DNA from: an uncultured Clostridia bacterium
GTDB taxonomy: Bacteria > Bacillota_A > Clostridia > Oscillospirales > Oscillospiraceae
Direction of reading: 5' to 3'
Assembly: GCA_947167435.1 (NCBI GenBank)
Contig: CAMVIC010000046.1
Span: 1 to 10,401 of the forward strand
Length of the DNA stretch: 10,401 nucleotides
The notes beneath the pieces are model-generated. The model was not told the origin of the DNA and searched no databases. It worked only from the letters and a program-made list of their open reading frames with translations. Positions within the stretch are counted from its first letter, which is position 1. Each line of letters begins with the position of its first letter. Made by a program: the position numbers and the translations under genes. Positions 1 to 7,602 of the stretch are shown here, piece after piece.

Positions 1-567
1 AAGGAACTGGCTGACTGGGACGTGGACACCTACGGCAAGATCGCCATTGCCGACCCCACCTCCTCCGGCTCCGCCTTCACGCAGCTGTGCACCATGCTTT
101 TCCTGTACGGTGAAGAGGCTGACGATTACGCCGCCGGCTGGGAGTTCGTAAAGCAGGTCATGCCCAAGCTCGAGGTCAAGAACTCCTCTTCTCTGGCCCA
201 CAAGGACATTTTCGCCGGTGAGAACGCCCTGGGCATCACCCTGGAGAAGGCCGCCATCAAGTACGAAGAGGACTTCATGAAGGTCGTTTACCCCACCGAC
301 GGCACTTCTGCCGTTCCCGATGGTGTGGCCATCGTGAAGAACTGCCCCAACCAGGAGTTGGCCGAGCTGTTCGTGGAGTTTGTCCTGGGCTATGACTGCC
401 AGGTGCGTCAGAACGCAGAGTGGGGCCGCCGTCCCATCCGCAGCGACGTGGAGCCTGTCGGCCTTGCTCCTCTGACCGACATCACCCTCATGAACTACAA
501 CTTCGACTACGCTGCCACCAACGCCTCCGACATCAAGGAGATGTGGCAGGATCTGCTGGTCGGCTGA
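1..567 (+). CDS. ABC transporter extracellular solute-binding protein, C-terminal half (5' end outside window)
   Basis: The frame is open from base 1 and ends at TGA 565-567, giving 188 residues of a protein normally about 340 long; signal peptide and N-lobe lie outside the window. It is the extracytoplasmic receptor that delivers ligand to the ATPase and permease encoded downstream. Family signatures of the AfuA/FbpA/phosphonate-type binding proteins are visible: GKIAIADPTSSGSA (partial residues 12-25), FAGENALGITLE (71-82), YPTDGTSAVPDGVAIVKN (97-114) and RRPIRSDV near the C terminus. In ferric-binding members the position after the 'GE-x-ALG' block carries an adjacent Tyr-Tyr iron ligand pair; here it reads TLEKAA, so iron is unlikely. 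In Actinobacillus AfuA this fold binds hexose phosphates, and related proteins bind 2-aminoethylphosphonate. The substrate here is not established. The family call is confident. Confidence 0.9.
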   Translation, partial: KELADWDVDTYGKIAIADPTSSGSAFTQLCTMLFLYGEEADDYAAGWEFVKQVMPKLEVKNSSSLAHKDIFAGENALGITLEKAAIKYEEDFMKVVYPTDGTSAVPDGVAIVKNCPNQELAELFVEFVLGYDCQVRQNAEWGRRPIRSDVEPVGLAPLTDITLMNYNFDYAATNASDIKEMWQDLLVG

Positions 568-603
568 GTCTGAATCGGCAAGCTTATAACCCTTGGTACA
601 TCC

Positions 604-640
604 GACAAGGGGGAATCTTCGGATTCCCCCTTGTCCTTTT
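604..640 (+). terminator. Strong intercistronic hairpin with UUCG tetraloop (terminator or attenuator)
   Basis: A perfect 14-bp stem (604-617 with 622-635, GACAAGGGGGAATC and its complement) closes a C(UUCG)G tetraloop and is followed by CTTTT. It begins 37 bases after the binding-protein stop codon. The T tract is short (four), so partial termination plus 3'-end protection of the binding-protein mRNA seems likelier than complete termination. That would give more receptor than membrane components, as is common for binding-protein-dependent importers. I found no convincing promoter between here and the ATPase gene, which fits read-through. Confidence 0.85.
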
Positions 641-663
641 CAAAGCTGAAAGAAGCGGACGCT

Positions 664-701
664 GCCGTCTGTTTCTTTGAGCTCTGGAAAGGGCAGACGG
701 T
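664..701 (+). other. Second intercistronic stem-loop without T tract
   Basis: CCGTCTG at 665-671 pairs with CAGACGG at 694-700, extendable by G-U pairs on both sides, around a loop of about 20 bases. No T run follows, so this is not a classical terminator. It sits between the strong hairpin and the ATPase start. It may be an RNA processing or stability element or fortuitous. The remainder of the 218-base gap (568-785) shows no clear promoter and no reading frame with a good ribosome binding site other than the ATPase's own. Confidence 0.4.
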
Positions 702-785
702 CCGGTCATTCAACAGCGGCACAACATTCATTCAGAGACAGGTTTTGCGATTGCCAAAATAACGTCAGGATTGGGAGGAATTTTT

Positions 786-1850
786 ATGAGCAACGCAGTG
801 ATTATCAACAACGCAGTCAAGAAGTACGGAGATTTTATCGCCCTCAAGGGCGTGTCTCTGGACATCAAGGAAGGGGAATTCTTTACCCTGCTTGGGCCTT
901 CCGGCTGCGGCAAAACCACGTTGCTGCGCATGATTGCAGGCTTCAATTCCATTGAGGGCGGCGAGTTCTATTTCGGTGACAAGCTCATTAACGCCGTCCC
1001 CGCCCATAAGCGCGACATCGGCATGGTTTTCCAGAACTACGCCATCTTCCCCCATCTGACGGTGGAGGAGAACGTGGCCTACGGTCTGAAAGCCCGCAAG
1101 GTTCCCAAGGCTGAGATCGGCCCCCGGGTCCAGGAGGCGCTGGAGCTGGTACAGATTGCCCACCTGGCCAAGCGCAAACCCAACGAGCTGTCCGGCGGCC
1201 AGCAGCAGCGCGTGGCGCTGGCCCGTGCCTTCGTCATCGAACCCAGCGTTCTGCTGATGGACGAACCGCTCTCCAACCTGGACGCCAAGCTGCGCGTTCA
1301 GATGCGCACCGTCATCAAGAAGCTGCAGCGCAAGCTGGGCATCACCACCATCTACGTTACCCACGACCAGGAGGAAGCCCTGGCCATCTCCGACCGGATT
1401 GCGGTAATGAAGGACGGCGTCATCATGCAGTGCGGCACCCCCACCGAAATCTATGCCAAACCGCAGAATCCCTTTGTGGCGGGCTTTATCGGCGTCAGCA
1501 ATTTCCTTGACTGCACCATGGAACAGGGCGGCGTGGTGGACATCCGGGGCGAGCTTAAGTTCAAGGTCCCGGTGAAGAACAATTACACCGGCCCTGCCAA
1601 GCTCTCCGCCCGGCCCGAGCAGCTTTTCTTCGGCGAGAGCGGCATGCCCGGCGAGGTGCAGTTCTCCACGTTTCTGGGTGACTTTATCGAGTACGAGGTC
1701 AGGCTCAACGACGGGCAGAATCTGATCGTCAATGAATACACCAAGGATACCACGGAGGTCCACGAGGCCGGAGAAAGGGTATTCCTGAACTTCGATCCGA
1801 AGAGAATCAGTATCTACGAAGCGGAATCCGAGGAGGTAATCACATGCTGA
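786..1850 (+). CDS. ABC transporter ATP-binding protein (PotA/FbpC/AfuC type, with C-terminal TOBE-like domain)
   Basis: This 354-residue cytoplasmic ATPase energises import. ATG 786 is chosen because GGGAGGAA (773-780) lies 5 bases upstream; an in-frame TTG at 771 would place the start inside that site. The nucleotide-binding domain is complete: Walker A GPSGCGKTT (37-45), Q-loop Q83, signature LSGGQQQR (135-142), Walker B VLLMDEP (155-161), D-loop SNLDA, and H-loop His193 in VTHDQEEA. Residues from about 240 to 354 form the extra domain typical of the MalK/PotA/FbpC class, with a TOBE-like segment (SARPEQLFFGE). Length is normal for the class. The 3' end overlaps the permease start by 7 bases (1844-1850), which suggests translational coupling. 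The substrate cannot be read from the ATPase. Confidence 0.93.
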   Translation: MSNAVIINNAVKKYGDFIALKGVSLDIKEGEFFTLLGPSGCGKTTLLRMIAGFNSIEGGEFYFGDKLINAVPAHKRDIGMVFQNYAIFPHLTVEENVAYGLKARKVPKAEIGPRVQEALELVQIAHLAKRKPNELSGGQQQRVALARAFVIEPSVLLMDEPLSNLDAKLRVQMRTVIKKLQRKLGITTIYVTHDQEEALAISDRIAVMKDGVIMQCGTPTEIYAKPQNPFVAGFIGVSNFLDCTMEQGGVVDIRGELKFKVPVKNNYTGPAKLSARPEQLFFGESGMPGEVQFSTFLGDFIEYEVRLNDGQNLIVNEYTKDTTEVHEAGERVFLNFDPKRISIYEAESEEVITC

Positions 1851-3511
1851 AACGCAAGAACCTCACCATCCCCTTCTATATGGACCCCTGGTTCTGGGTG
1901 AAGCTGATGGTGTTCATTATCTTTGCTCTTTTCCTGGTCTGGCCATTCTCCTCCATCATCATCAACGCCTTCAAGAGCAGCAAGGTGGATGGCTTCACCA
2001 TGGCCAACTTCCAGAAGTTCTTCCAGAAGAAGTATTATTACGGGGCGCTGAAAAACAGCGTGAGCGTCTCCGTGGTGCCCTCCATTTTCGCCATTGTCCT
2101 GGGCGTGCCCATGGCCTATCTGATGACCCGCTACAACGTCTGGGGGAAAAAGATCTGGCACGTACTGGCAATTCTTTCTCTGATGAGCCCTCCGTTCCTG
2201 GGCGCCTACGCCTGGATTATGATGTTCGGCCGCGCCGGTTCCGTCACCACCTTCCTGGCAAACTACGGCATCAAGATTCCCACCATTTACGGCTTCGGCG
2301 GCATCAGTACGGTACTGACTCTGAAGCTCTACCCCTATATCTACATGTACACCTCCGGAGCCATGGAGAGCATCGACAGCTCTCTGGAGGAGTGTGCCGA
2401 AAACCTGGGCAGCGGCAAGCTCCGCCGCTTCCTCACCGTTACCATGCCGGTGGTCACGCCTTCCATTACGGCTGGCGCTCTGGTGGTATTCATGAGCGCG
2501 CTGGCGGATTTCGGTACCCCCATGTTGCTGGGCGGGCAGGATTTCCGCACGCTGCCGGTGCTGATTTATAACGAGTACCTGAGCGAGATCGGCGGCAACG
2601 GCAACCTGGCCTCCGCCATCTCCATCATCATTGTCATCATTACCCTGGTCATGCTGCTGGTACAGAAGGTCTACGTCAGCCGCAGGAATTATATCATGAG
2701 CGCCCTGCGTCCCCCCAAGGAGGTGGAGGTCCACGGCTTTAAGCGTTTCCTGGTCACGCTGCCGGTGTTCCTGATCAGCTTTGTCTCCTTCCTGCCCCAG
2801 ATTGTGGTCTGCGCCAGTTCTTTCCAGCACACCAACTACTCCAGCTTCACCGGCGGCTTCACCCTGGAAAACTATCAGAACCTGGGCTCCCGCCTCTGGT
2901 CCACGATGGGCAACACCTTCAGTTACTCTCTGACCGCCATGGTGTTCATCGTGATTATCGGCATCCTCATGTCCTATGTGATCGTTCGCAAGAAGGGTAA
3001 AACCGGCGGCATTCTGGATATGCTGCTGATGGCCCCTTATGTGATTCCCGGCTCTGTGCTGGGCCTGTGCTACATCGTCACCTTCAACGTGAAGCCCCTG
3101 GTCCTCACCGGTACCGCAGCCATCATCATCATCTCCTACATTATCCGCAAACTGCCGTATACCGTGCGAAGCGCCAGTGCCTTCCTGATGCAGATGGATC
3201 CCAGCGTGGAGGAGGCGTCCATCAACCTGGGCGTACCGCCCATGAAGACTTTCTGGAAGGTCACGGCAAGGCTGATGCTTCCCGGCGTTTTCTCCGGTGC
3301 GATTCTGTCCTGGGTCACCTGTATCAATGAGCTGAGCTGCTCCATTATGCTCTCCTCCGGCAAAAACAACACCCTGACCATCGAGGCCTACACCAATATC
3401 GTGCGCAACAGCGTGGGCTCCGGCGCGGCCCTCTCGGCCATCCTGACCATCACCAGCGCCATTATCCTCGTTATTTGTCTGAAGATTACGAAGGGAAAAA
3501 TCCGTGTATGA
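1844..3511 (+). CDS. ABC transporter permease, two fused BPD_transp_1 domains (FbpB/PhnU-like)
   Basis: A 555-residue polytopic inner-membrane protein forming the whole transport channel in one chain. ATG 1844 follows AGGAGGTAA (1831-1839) that lies within the upstream ATPase gene. The first membrane segment is about residues 13-37, and about a dozen hydrophobic segments follow. Two cytoplasmic EAA loops, the contacts for the ATPase dimer, are visible: EECAENLG at 182-189 and EEASINLG at 456-463. Each is followed by the usual downstream Pro (TMPVVTPS and ARLMLPG). The duplicated architecture is characteristic of the iron(III)/AfuB and 2-aminoethylphosphonate permeases, not of sugar or phosphate permeases with separate subunits. 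The stop codon overlaps the next gene as ATGA (3508-3511). Confidence 0.93.
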   Translation: MLKRKNLTIPFYMDPWFWVKLMVFIIFALFLVWPFSSIIINAFKSSKVDGFTMANFQKFFQKKYYYGALKNSVSVSVVPSIFAIVLGVPMAYLMTRYNVWGKKIWHVLAILSLMSPPFLGAYAWIMMFGRAGSVTTFLANYGIKIPTIYGFGGISTVLTLKLYPYIYMYTSGAMESIDSSLEECAENLGSGKLRRFLTVTMPVVTPSITAGALVVFMSALADFGTPMLLGGQDFRTLPVLIYNEYLSEIGGNGNLASAISIIIVIITLVMLLVQKVYVSRRNYIMSALRPPKEVEVHGFKRFLVTLPVFLISFVSFLPQIVVCASSFQHTNYSSFTGGFTLENYQNLGSRLWSTMGNTFSYSLTAMVFIVIIGILMSYVIVRKKGKTGGILDMLLMAPYVIPGSVLGLCYIVTFNVKPLVLTGTAAIIIISYIIRKLPYTVRSASAFLMQMDPSVEEASINLGVPPMKTFWKVTARLMLPGVFSGAILSWVTCINELSCSIMLSSGKNNTLTIEAYTNIVRNSVGSGAALSAILTITSAIILVICLKITKGKIRV

Positions 3512-4125
3512 TCCGAAACATCATTTTTGACATGGGCGGTGTCATGATCCGCTTTGACCGGGACTTCTTTCTGGACCGTCTGGGCCTCGCCGGCGAGGAC
3601 AAAAGCCTGCTGATGCGGGAGGTATTTCTCTCGCTGGAATGGGCCATGATGGACCGCGGCTCACTGACAGACGAGCAGGCAGCGCAGCGGATTTGTCAGC
3701 GGGTTCCCGAAAGGCTGCACGATTCGGTGCACAAGCTGGTCAGCATGTGGGACCGGCCCATTCTGGAGATTGACGGCATGTACAAGCTGACGGAGGAGCT
3801 GAAAGGCCTGGGCTACGGAATCTATCTGCTCTCCAATGCCAGCTGCCGCCAGCACGAATACTGGCCCCGGGTGCCCGCCAGCAAATTCTTCGACGGGACG
3901 CTGATCTCCTGTGATGTAAAACTGGTCAAGCCTCAGCCGGAAATCTATCTTCTGCTGCTGCAAACCTTCGGGCTGCGCGCGGAAGAGTGCTTCTTCATCG
4001 ACGACAGTCCTCTCAATATAGAGGGGGCCCGGTGGTCCGGTCTGAACGGCACAATCTTCCATAACGACATCTCCCTTCTCCGCAGGGACCTGCTGGCCGC
4101 AGGCGTCCCTGTCAGCCAGCTTTGA
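3508..4125 (+). CDS. HAD-superfamily hydrolase (YihX-like subclass), probable phosphatase
   Basis: The 205-residue product is a cytoplasmic haloacid-dehalogenase-fold enzyme, most likely acting on small phosphomonoesters. ATG 3508 is chosen because MIRNIIFDMGG begins the fold directly and the ATG overlaps the permease stop as ATGA; an upstream TTG (3475) would add 11 residues lying within the permease gene. HAD motif I is FDMGGV with nucleophile Asp8; the usual second Asp (+2) is Gly10, as in the YihX (glucose-1-phosphatase) branch, which has FDLGNV. Motif II is LLSNAS (Ser109), motif III the Lys in LVKPQPEIY (Lys141), and motif IV FIDDSP (Asp165, Asp166). The helical cap spans about residues 16-85. 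Tight coupling to the importer suggests it dephosphorylates the imported compound or a product of it; that is inference. Family certain, substrate unknown. Confidence 0.9.
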   Translation: MIRNIIFDMGGVMIRFDRDFFLDRLGLAGEDKSLLMREVFLSLEWAMMDRGSLTDEQAAQRICQRVPERLHDSVHKLVSMWDRPILEIDGMYKLTEELKGLGYGIYLLSNASCRQHEYWPRVPASKFFDGTLISCDVKLVKPQPEIYLLLLQTFGLRAEECFFIDDSPLNIEGARWSGLNGTIFHNDISLLRRDLLAAGVPVSQL

Positions 4126-4140
4126 TTCAGGCAAACACAT

Positions 4141-4184
4141 CGGCATAAAAAAAGCTCCCCGAATCGGGGAGCTTTTTTATGCCG
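4141..4184. terminator. Bidirectional Rho-independent terminator between convergent operons
   Basis: A near-perfect inverted repeat: AGCTCCCCG (4153-4161) pairs with CGGGGAGCT (4165-4173) around loop AAT. It is flanked by seven A (4147-4153) on the left and six T (4173-4178) on the right, and the complementarity continues outwards through CGGCAT/ATGCCG. Read on either strand it gives a GC-rich stem followed by a U tract. It lies 15 bases after the HAD stop and 4 bases after the ftsZ stop on the opposite strand, so it can end both transcripts. Confidence 0.95.
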
Positions 4185-4188
4185 TAAA

Positions 4189-5361
<1,173 letters not shown>

Positions 5362-5368
5362 TTTCTTG

Positions 5369-5374
5369 CCTCCC
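5369..5374 (-). promoter_or_regulatory. Ribosome binding site for the ftsZ ATG start
   Basis: GGGAGG on the minus strand lies 7 bases before ATG 5361, an ideal spacing. It supports the short FtsZ form, whose N terminus matches typical bacterial FtsZ proteins. Confidence 0.8.
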
Positions 5375-5418
5375 TGTCTATTCTTAGAGACCACATTTTT
5401 TCTACCCACTCTTAAAAA

Positions 5419-5424
5419 CCTCCC
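5419..5424 (-). promoter_or_regulatory. Second ribosome binding site, for an in-frame GTG 48 bases upstream
   Basis: GGGAGG on the minus strand lies 9 bases before GTG 5409, which is in frame with ftsZ and gives an N-terminal extension [16 protein letters not shown]. The site is as good as the one for the ATG. It could drive a longer FtsZ isoform or help load ribosomes on the leader. Which start is used cannot be settled from sequence. Confidence 0.5.
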
Positions 5425-5471
5425 TGGTCAGAGCACAGTAGTCATGTGATAACCTGATTTCGGTATACCAT

Positions 5472-5520
5472 ATCTTATTACATTTTTCTTTTCAGGTCAA
5501 TAGAAAATTTTAATTTTACG
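5472..5520 (-). promoter_or_regulatory. Sigma-A type promoter for ftsZ with AT-rich UP-like element
   Basis: On the minus strand, TTGACC (5495-5500) is separated by exactly 17 bases from TAAGAT (5472-5477). The about 20 bases upstream of the -35 (5501-5520) are almost pure A/T, resembling an UP element. The predicted start is near 5464-5466, leaving a leader of about 100 bases to ATG 5361 that contains both ribosome binding sites. A GGTATACC palindrome (5462-5469) falls at the predicted start. The 151-base gap between ftsQ and ftsZ (5410-5560) holds only this promoter and leader. Confidence 0.75.
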
Positions 5521-5560
5521 AAAAAAGTTGTTGCTGATTTGTAACCACTTTCAGCGCCGC

Positions 5561-6343
5561 TCAGTTGGGGCTGAAATGGGTATTCACGCCGTCGGACACG
5601 TCCAGAACGCCCATGTCACCGTCCTTCAGAACCTGCAGAACAGACACGAACATGCCGAACTTGTGCTCCACGCCGATGTAGTCGCCCAACACCACGGTGT
5701 ACTTCCCGCCGTAGGAAAACTCCGGGCTCTGGGGATTGGTGAAATCGATCTGGGTGACCTTGTCGGCCATGCCCCGCTCCTCTACCTGATAGAGAATCTC
5801 CGCCAGATAATTCACCACGTCCGTATTCCCGTCCTCCGTGGTCATGGTCTCCCCGATCAGCAGCGTGCCGGGCTTGACGCCCAGAACCGGGATCAGTTCC
5901 TCCGTCTCACCGGAAGCGGCCTTGCCCAGGATTTTGCAGTTTCGGTCCATGGTCCACTGCTCGGCACCCAGAATCAGATAGGCAAGCGCCGTGGTCTCCT
6001 CCACGGTGATGACCACCCGGTTTGGCAGATTCCGCTCCACGGATACCTGCTCGATATACGGCAGTTTGGAAAACACACGGCCGATGGCGGCGAACCGGTC
6101 GAAGAAGAACAGGTTGTCGCCCTCCTCTATGTCAATGGCCCGGATAATCTCCTCATCGGTGTAATGGACGTTGCCCCGCACCTGGATGTCAGAGACGCGG
6201 AAGAAAACGCTCATCACAAAGATCGCGGCCACAATCACCACCACAAACATCAGCGGGCCGCTGAAGCCGCTGTGGCGGCGTGCCTTCATATAACCGCTGG
6301 ATTCCTCATCCTGCAGCGGATCTCTCTGCACAGAAAACGCCAT
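5561..6343 (-). CDS. ftsQ: Cell division protein FtsQ/DivIB
   Basis: A 260-residue bitopic membrane protein of the divisome, which in other bacteria works with FtsL/DivIC-FtsB and regulates the septal synthase. ATG 6343 follows GAGGAGA (6351-6357) at 7 bases. The architecture is textbook: a short basic cytoplasmic tail (1-30), one membrane segment (about 31-48), a POTRA domain starting FRVSDIQVRGN (48-58) and running through the Leu-Pro-x-x-x-x-V-x-V-x-R-x-x-P segment (94-107) to EETTALAYL, then a beta-rich FtsQ domain to the C terminus. Sequence identity in this family is low, so the call rests on POTRA motif, topology, length and the position between murG and ftsZ. It has its own promoter upstream, so it may be expressed independently of murG. 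Confidence 0.93.
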   Translation of the reverse strand: MAFSVQRDPLQDEESSGYMKARRHSGFSGPLMFVVVIVAAIFVMSVFFRVSDIQVRGNVHYTDEEIIRAIDIEEGDNLFFFDRFAAIGRVFSKLPYIEQVSVERNLPNRVVITVEETTALAYLILGAEQWTMDRNCKILGKAASGETEELIPVLGVKPGTLLIGETMTTEDGNTDVVNYLAEILYQVEERGMADKVTQIDFTNPQSPEFSYGGKYTVVLGDYIGVEHKFGMFVSVLQVLKDGDMGVLDVSDGVNTHFSPN

Positions 6344-6359
6344 GTGTAGTTCTCCTCAT

Positions 6360-6384
6360 CTCCCCTGCTGCCACACACAGGGAG
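6360..6384 (-). other. Small stem-loop in the ftsQ leader
   Basis: CTCCCTG (6378-6384) and CAGGGGAG (6360-6367) on the minus strand can pair with one bulged G around a 10-base loop. The structure lies just upstream of the ftsQ ribosome binding site (6351-6357) and downstream of the predicted transcription start. No U tract follows. It might modulate translation initiation, or be fortuitous. Confidence 0.3.
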
Positions 6385-6420
6385 CTTTCCTCATCGGTCT
6401 GCCAAAAGCAATTGTTTTTT

Positions 6421-6449
6421 ATTATAGCATATTCTGCCTGTTTTAGGAA
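6421..6449 (-). promoter_or_regulatory. Extended -10 promoter for ftsQ
   Basis: On the minus strand a perfect TATAAT (6421-6426) is preceded by TGC (6427-6429), an extended -10. A weak -35 TTCCTA (6444-6449) lies at 17 bases, consistent with extended -10 promoters needing little -35. The start would be near 6412-6414, giving a leader of about 70 bases to ftsQ ATG 6343. It occupies the 137-base gap after murG and marks a likely transcription boundary inside the cluster. Confidence 0.7.
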
Positions 6450-6464
6450 GTGCGTAAACGGAAG

Positions 6465-6482
6465 AAAAGCCTGCAGACTTTT
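6465..6482 (-). terminator. Possible weak terminator at the murG stop
   Basis: On the minus strand AAAAGTC (6476-6482) can pair with GGCTTTT (6465-6471) around TGCA, starting within the murG stop codon, with the 3' arm itself forming the U run. The stem is mostly A-U and has one G-U pair, so it would be inefficient. Its position immediately before the ftsQ promoter is the only support. Confidence 0.25.
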
Positions 6483-7602
6483 ACTTCTGTACCTGAGACA
6501 GAACCGCAGCGCAGATGCGCTCTGTGGCGTCCGGTACGGAAAGGGCCGCCATGGCCTCGGACATCCGCAGCATATTCTCCCGGTCTGCCAGCAGCATCCG
6601 AACCGTCTCCAGCAGGCTGCGCTCGTCAAACTCCCCTTCCAGCAGCACCTTGGCGCCGCCGACACGCTCCAGCACCCGGGCGTTTTTCTCCTGATGATTC
6701 TCCACCACGTTTGGCGAAGGCACGATCAGGGCGGGCTTGCCCAGATAGGTCAGCTCTGCCAAAGTGGAAGCGCCGGCCCGGCAGAGGACCAGATCCGCCG
6801 CCGCCGTAACCCGGGGCATATCATAGATGTATTCCCGCACGTCCACGCTGCAGGCTGCGGGGTCCAGCGCCTGCTCCTCCAGTGTCCGGCAGAATGCGGC
6901 ATAGTCCCGGCTGCCCACCGAGTGGATCATCTGAAAATCCTGCTGCCCCTGCATCAGTGGCAGCATCCGCAGGAGTGTGTCGTTCATGTGGCCGGAGCCC
7001 AGCGAGCCCCATACGGAGACGACCAGAGGCTTCCCCGGCAGCAGTCCCAGTTCCCGCCTGGCCTCCGTCTGGGAACGGGAGGCAAACTCCCCGCGCACGG
7101 GCGTACCGGTGACGGCAACCCGCTCCGGCACGGGATAGTATCGGCGGCTCTCTTCAAACCCAACCAACACACTGTCCACATGTCTGGCCAGCAGCTTGGT
7201 GGTAAGTCCCGGCAGCGCATTGCTCTCGTGGACCAGGGTCGGAATATGCAGCCGCGAGGCTGCCATCAGCACCGGATAGCACACATATCCGCCGGTTCCG
7301 ATCACCGCGTCCGGCCGGAATTCCTGAATGATCCGTTTCGCCTCCAGTTCAGCGCCCACCACATTGTGCACGGTCTTCAGGTTGTGGGCAACGTCGCTGA
7401 GGCTGCGCCCGCGGCTGATGTTGGTGATGCGCAGGGGACGGATCGGATAGCCCGCTCTGGGCACCAGATCCATCTCCATCTTTCCCTCCGCACCCAGAAA
7501 CAGGAACTCGCTGCCCGGCAGAATCTCGCCGAGTCGACCGGCTACCGCAAGGGCGGGATTGATATGTCCGGCGGTACCGCCGCATGTCAGGATAAATTTC
7601 AT
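6481..7602 (-). CDS. murG: UDP-N-acetylglucosamine--undecaprenyl-PP-MurNAc-pentapeptide GlcNAc transferase MurG
   Basis: This GT28 glycosyltransferase adds GlcNAc to lipid I on the cytoplasmic membrane face, yielding lipid II. The product is 373 residues, normal for the family. ATG 7602 starts MKFILTCGG and is preceded by GAGGAA (7612-7617) at 9 bases; an in-frame upstream start at 7647 would add 15 residues and lacks family support. Motifs: CGGTAGHINPALAVA (7-21), GTGGY (102-106), HESNALPG (125-132), TGTPVR (165-170), and the UDP-GlcNAc site RAGASTLAE (275-283) with ENHQEKNA (301-308). The third glycine loop reads WGSLGS (198-203) instead of the familiar GGSQG. It is preceded by a 177-base spacer after mraY, with no ftsW or murD between. 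Confidence 0.97.
   Translation of the reverse strand: MKFILTCGGTAGHINPALAVAGRLGEILPGSEFLFLGAEGKMEMDLVPRAGYPIRPLRITNISRGRSLSDVAHNLKTVHNVVGAELEAKRIIQEFRPDAVIGTGGYVCYPVLMAASRLHIPTLVHESNALPGLTTKLLARHVDSVLVGFEESRRYYPVPERVAVTGTPVRGEFASRSQTEARRELGLLPGKPLVVSVWGSLGSGHMNDTLLRMLPLMQGQQDFQMIHSVGSRDYAAFCRTLEEQALDPAACSVDVREYIYDMPRVTAAADLVLCRAGASTLAELTYLGKPALIVPSPNVVENHQEKNARVLERVGGAKVLLEGEFDERSLLETVRMLLADRENMLRMSEAMAALSVPDATERICAAVLSQVQK

Noticed and set aside
765..1763. Minus-strand open frame of 332 codons antisense to the ABC ATPase gene
   Set aside because: It is a shadow of the ATPase gene, whose Walker and signature motifs are intact on the plus strand. The antisense translation has no recognisable domain.
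1814..2830. Minus-strand open frame of 338 codons antisense to the permease gene
   Set aside because: It is an Asp/His/Gly-rich shadow of a hydrophobic membrane protein gene, without initiation signals.
5519..5555. Possible terminator after ftsQ (GCTGA/TCAGC stem then a run of T on the minus strand)
   Set aside because: The stem is only 5 bp with a 13-base loop, and seven bases separate it from the T run. Too weak to call; the T run is better explained as part of the AT-rich region upstream of the ftsZ promoter.
5528..6349. Plus-strand open frame antisense to ftsQ
   Set aside because: The minus-strand frame shows POTRA/FtsQ architecture with a membrane segment, ribosome binding site and promoter; the antisense frame has none of these.
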